NCBI GenBank assembly: GCA_011009095.1
Contig: VTPC01002316.1
Location: 1-64,000, forward strand
Length of the DNA stretch: 64,000 nucleotides
Source: Ignelater luminosus
Lineage: Eukaryota; Arthropoda; Insecta; Coleoptera; Elateridae
Direction of reading: 5' to 3'
Both the position numbers and the translations under genes were made by a program. Below the pieces are notes generated by a model that had not been told where the DNA came from, did not search any database, and saw only the letters and a list, made by a program, of their open reading frames with translations. Of the stretch, positions 61,191 to 64,000 are shown one piece after another (the first letter of the stretch is position 1; each line of letters begins with the position of its first letter).

Positions 61191-64000
61191 CTCAGCCTAC
61201 TCTAATGTAATTGCACCCTGATGACACAAATATGTCCAAATTTCAAAGTTAGTTCAACAAAATGGTTTAACACTTGTCGTCTAGAGAAAAAAGGCTCAAA
61301 AGCCAGAAAACAACAATCTTCTAATCAGTGTAGAACCACAGTGATGCAAAAACATCATAAAACAACAAAATGGCTTTGAAACACTTTAACATTCATTGAA
61401 GGTAGTTTGTATACGAATCTAATCATATTTGCTATTGGTGTCTCTCCACTTCAAAGAGTTCTGGTACAAGATAAGAGAGTAGAAGCGATCGGGCAGTGGT
61501 CAAAAGGGCAGACTTTTGTTTGGATTTGAAGACAATGAGACGGTAACACAAAAATCGATGAAACTAAAACAGAGGTATTCTGTCTAAATTTTAGAAATTT
61601 CCATATTACCGCATTTTTGAATTCTAATTAAATATGAGACTCTTGGTGCCAAATGAGAGTTGACTTCTTCAATACAAAACGGCTAGATGCTGGGCAAAAC
61701 TGATCAAAAGCCAAAAGTTTTGCAAAATGACCATATCTAAGTAGAAGCAGATGTCTGTTGCAAAACCGACAGACACTCTAAGGATATTTTGGTTGATCGG
61801 TTCAGTTGCCTTCCTAATCGCGATTCATATCTACATAAATATGGGGAGAGCTTGCCAGTATTTGATATATAGACAAACTTTTTGCTAATAGAAAGAAAGT
61901 GGGATATATCAAATTTTTTAAGGTTGATTGAATTGAATTCTTCAATGCAAAAACAAAATTCTTTGCTTGGAATCAATGACAGATGTGCAAACATGCCATA
62001 TCAGAATAGGAGCTTTTTTGTACTGCACATGTCCATCCACAAATATTTCTCTATATACTCATTGACCAGAGATCCGCTATTCAACGACGAAAAACTTGAA
62101 AATAATAATTTACCCAGAAAGGCAAACTTTTGGAAATTATTACTAAAACAATAGCTGGGATACTATCTTTTTGATTTTTGGTAAAACATATTTTTCAGAA
62201 AAACGATATTTTAATGGCATTTTGGCTGGTTGACTAGCTTCCTGGTTCAGATACAATAGTGAGGTTGAAATGTTACGACCTACAGTCAAAATTCAAAACC
62301 ATTATCGGGATCACGGTCTTATCCTATGAAAATAAATTCAATCTCTACAGTGTTATGGTCAGATTGTACTGGCAAAGAAGCGGAACAAGATGCTTGGTGG
62401 GTAACCGAGTATACCTTTCTTAAATCAGATGACATAGCTGAAACTTGAGCTCGGTAAACTTGACTTTGAAGCATCCATTTAACCCATTAAGCTAATAGGG
62501 CTGCTTGGATCCAGATTCTCACCCCAAATAATGCTTTTTGGGTTTGTTATCTTTCAATATTAGAAATGCGAGTAACAACATTTATTTTGCAGAGGTAGTC
62601 AAAAAGATGATAGAAGATGCTCAAAAGCTAACTTTGATGGTGTAAGTATCTAGTTTTAAATTGAAAATGAACTAATCAGAGTTTGTTAATTAATAAGACT
62701 GTAGATTATTTGGTACAGATGCTCTCTATTTGGAGTTGTCTGTTTCTCCCAAAATGGCTTACTGATTTTATGATAACTGATTGTGATAACTTTCAAATGA
62801 TGAAAACGTAGACCTGTTTTCTGTATCTTAAAAGCTAATCGATCCTTTATGTCTTAAAATGCCAAAAATTATCTTCTTTCTAAAAGATGACTTTTGTAAT
62901 TCCTTTTTCCCTCAAGAGCAACTAGCACTTGATTTCAGTTTAATATTGTATTAACGAAATCAAGCTACATATAGGCTCAAAAGACAGACATATCCAGTTG
63001 TTTGCTTTGTTTGTTCATAAGTTTGGTCTCTGCACGACTTGACCAGAAGCTTGGATTAGGCCAATTGGGTCAAGCATGCATAGAATCTATCGAAAGAAAT
63101 AAATTGAAATTGTCTACATTTTGTTTTGTGTTATGTTAGAGGTACACAGATGTATTTAGTTTGCGACTTCCTTCTTCATAAGATGACATATAGTAAACAA
63201 AAGGTATTTCCCATTTTTTTTAATAAAATTGTGAGCTCACTTCCTATCATTTAATCCTAGTTGATGTGAACAAAATTTAATTAAATAAAAACTCGTTTTC
63301 TTAGTAACTGGAATCAAAGATTATTTTTTGTTGCGTCTCAATATCATGCTTTGAACGAGATATCCCCAGTTCTCTTTGTTGTAACAACAAAGAAATATTA
63401 AGTCACAATCAAGGACATTATTAAGGATATCCTTTAATATGATTTTTCTCTTATTACTACAAGTTCTGCAACAGCCACAACTCATAAGTATCTCCATTAG
63501 TTTTTCTTTTTTCTATATTTTGGATAGCGTTTCCCAAGCTAAACACTTTCAAATTGCATTCGAATCTCTCGTGGAAATTCTTAATAATTTTTTCCTTTTT
63601 TTAGCTTTAAATTTTTTTACGAATATAAAAAAGAACTTTCTATATAAAAGCGTGTTTCATTCTACAAAAAAATACACATCTAAGCGGATGACGATCATTA
63701 AAACCAAAAATGGATCAAATTAGAAATTTTAGATCGTCTCCAACATCTGCCGTTCTAAAAGAAACTTGGTCCAAACGTTTAAAAAAAGTTTTGTGAGGAA
63801 ATTCAACAGACGAAGAATTAATTTATACTTTCAAACAACACAATCTGTTTATGGATAAATTTATTCAAACTGTGCGAATGTTTGTCTTCTAATTAATAAC
63901 CTTTTTATTTAAATAAATTAAATTATTTACAGAAAGTGTGTGGTATGTTATGATAACTCTAAAGGCAACTTTGTTATTTAATTATATGTTTTATGTGGGT
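61191..64000. other. AT-rich sequence, no feature seen
   Basis: There are short open frames only (for example 61882-62154 and 63439-63723), without recognisable domains or splice context. Confidence 0.45.

Noticed and set aside
1-64000. tRNA, rRNA and CRISPR arrays.
   Set aside because: No cloverleaf-like gene with recognisable A and B boxes, no ribosomal RNA sequence and no regularly spaced repeat-spacer pattern was noticed. A covariance-model scan was not possible here.

Overview
The window is AT-rich, intron-rich nuclear DNA from an insect. The exon structure, the orthology of the one clear gene and the mix of mobile elements all fit; a beetle or similar holometabolous insect is only a guess. 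There are no operons, no bacterial gene spacing and no CRISPR array, and I recognise no tRNA or rRNA gene.

The only host gene I can support is on the minus strand from 50370 down to 7691. It is the insect cell-adhesion gene echinoid (ed), seen as nine coding exons whose reading phases all match at the junctions. Together they encode 1224 residues: seven immunoglobulin domains, fibronectin type III (Fn3) sequence, one membrane helix, a cytoplasmic tail of about 260 residues with a PPPY motif, and the C-terminal PDZ ligand EIIV. The exon with the start codon and signal peptide was not found and is either upstream within 50371-64000 or beyond the window. The first three exons are separated by introns of 11-13 kb, while the juxtamembrane exons are separated by introns of 57-65 bp.

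The large introns and flanks are filled with mobile DNA. Intron 13518-26242 holds a complete mariner element with an open transposase, two broken Ty1/copia remnants, and a 593-bp inverted-repeat element inserted inside one of them. Intron 26426-38928 holds a broken Tc1-like element, a second broken DDE transposase and a non-LTR retrotransposon remnant. Intron 39204-50183 holds further DDE transposase fragments, including two direct copies of one Tc1-like segment. Upstream (50371-64000) there is an RTE-like non-LTR fragment at about 60 kb and a GC-richer patch near 57.8-58.2 kb. Downstream of the gene (1-6118) lie a small inverted-repeat element, a broken DDE element with long terminal inverted repeats, and a piece of LTR-retrotransposon integrase.

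I found no convincing new biological system. The points most worth a second look are the intact mariner, the nested insertion in the copia remnant, the missing 5' end of ed with the GC-rich patch upstream, and the ed tail motifs.
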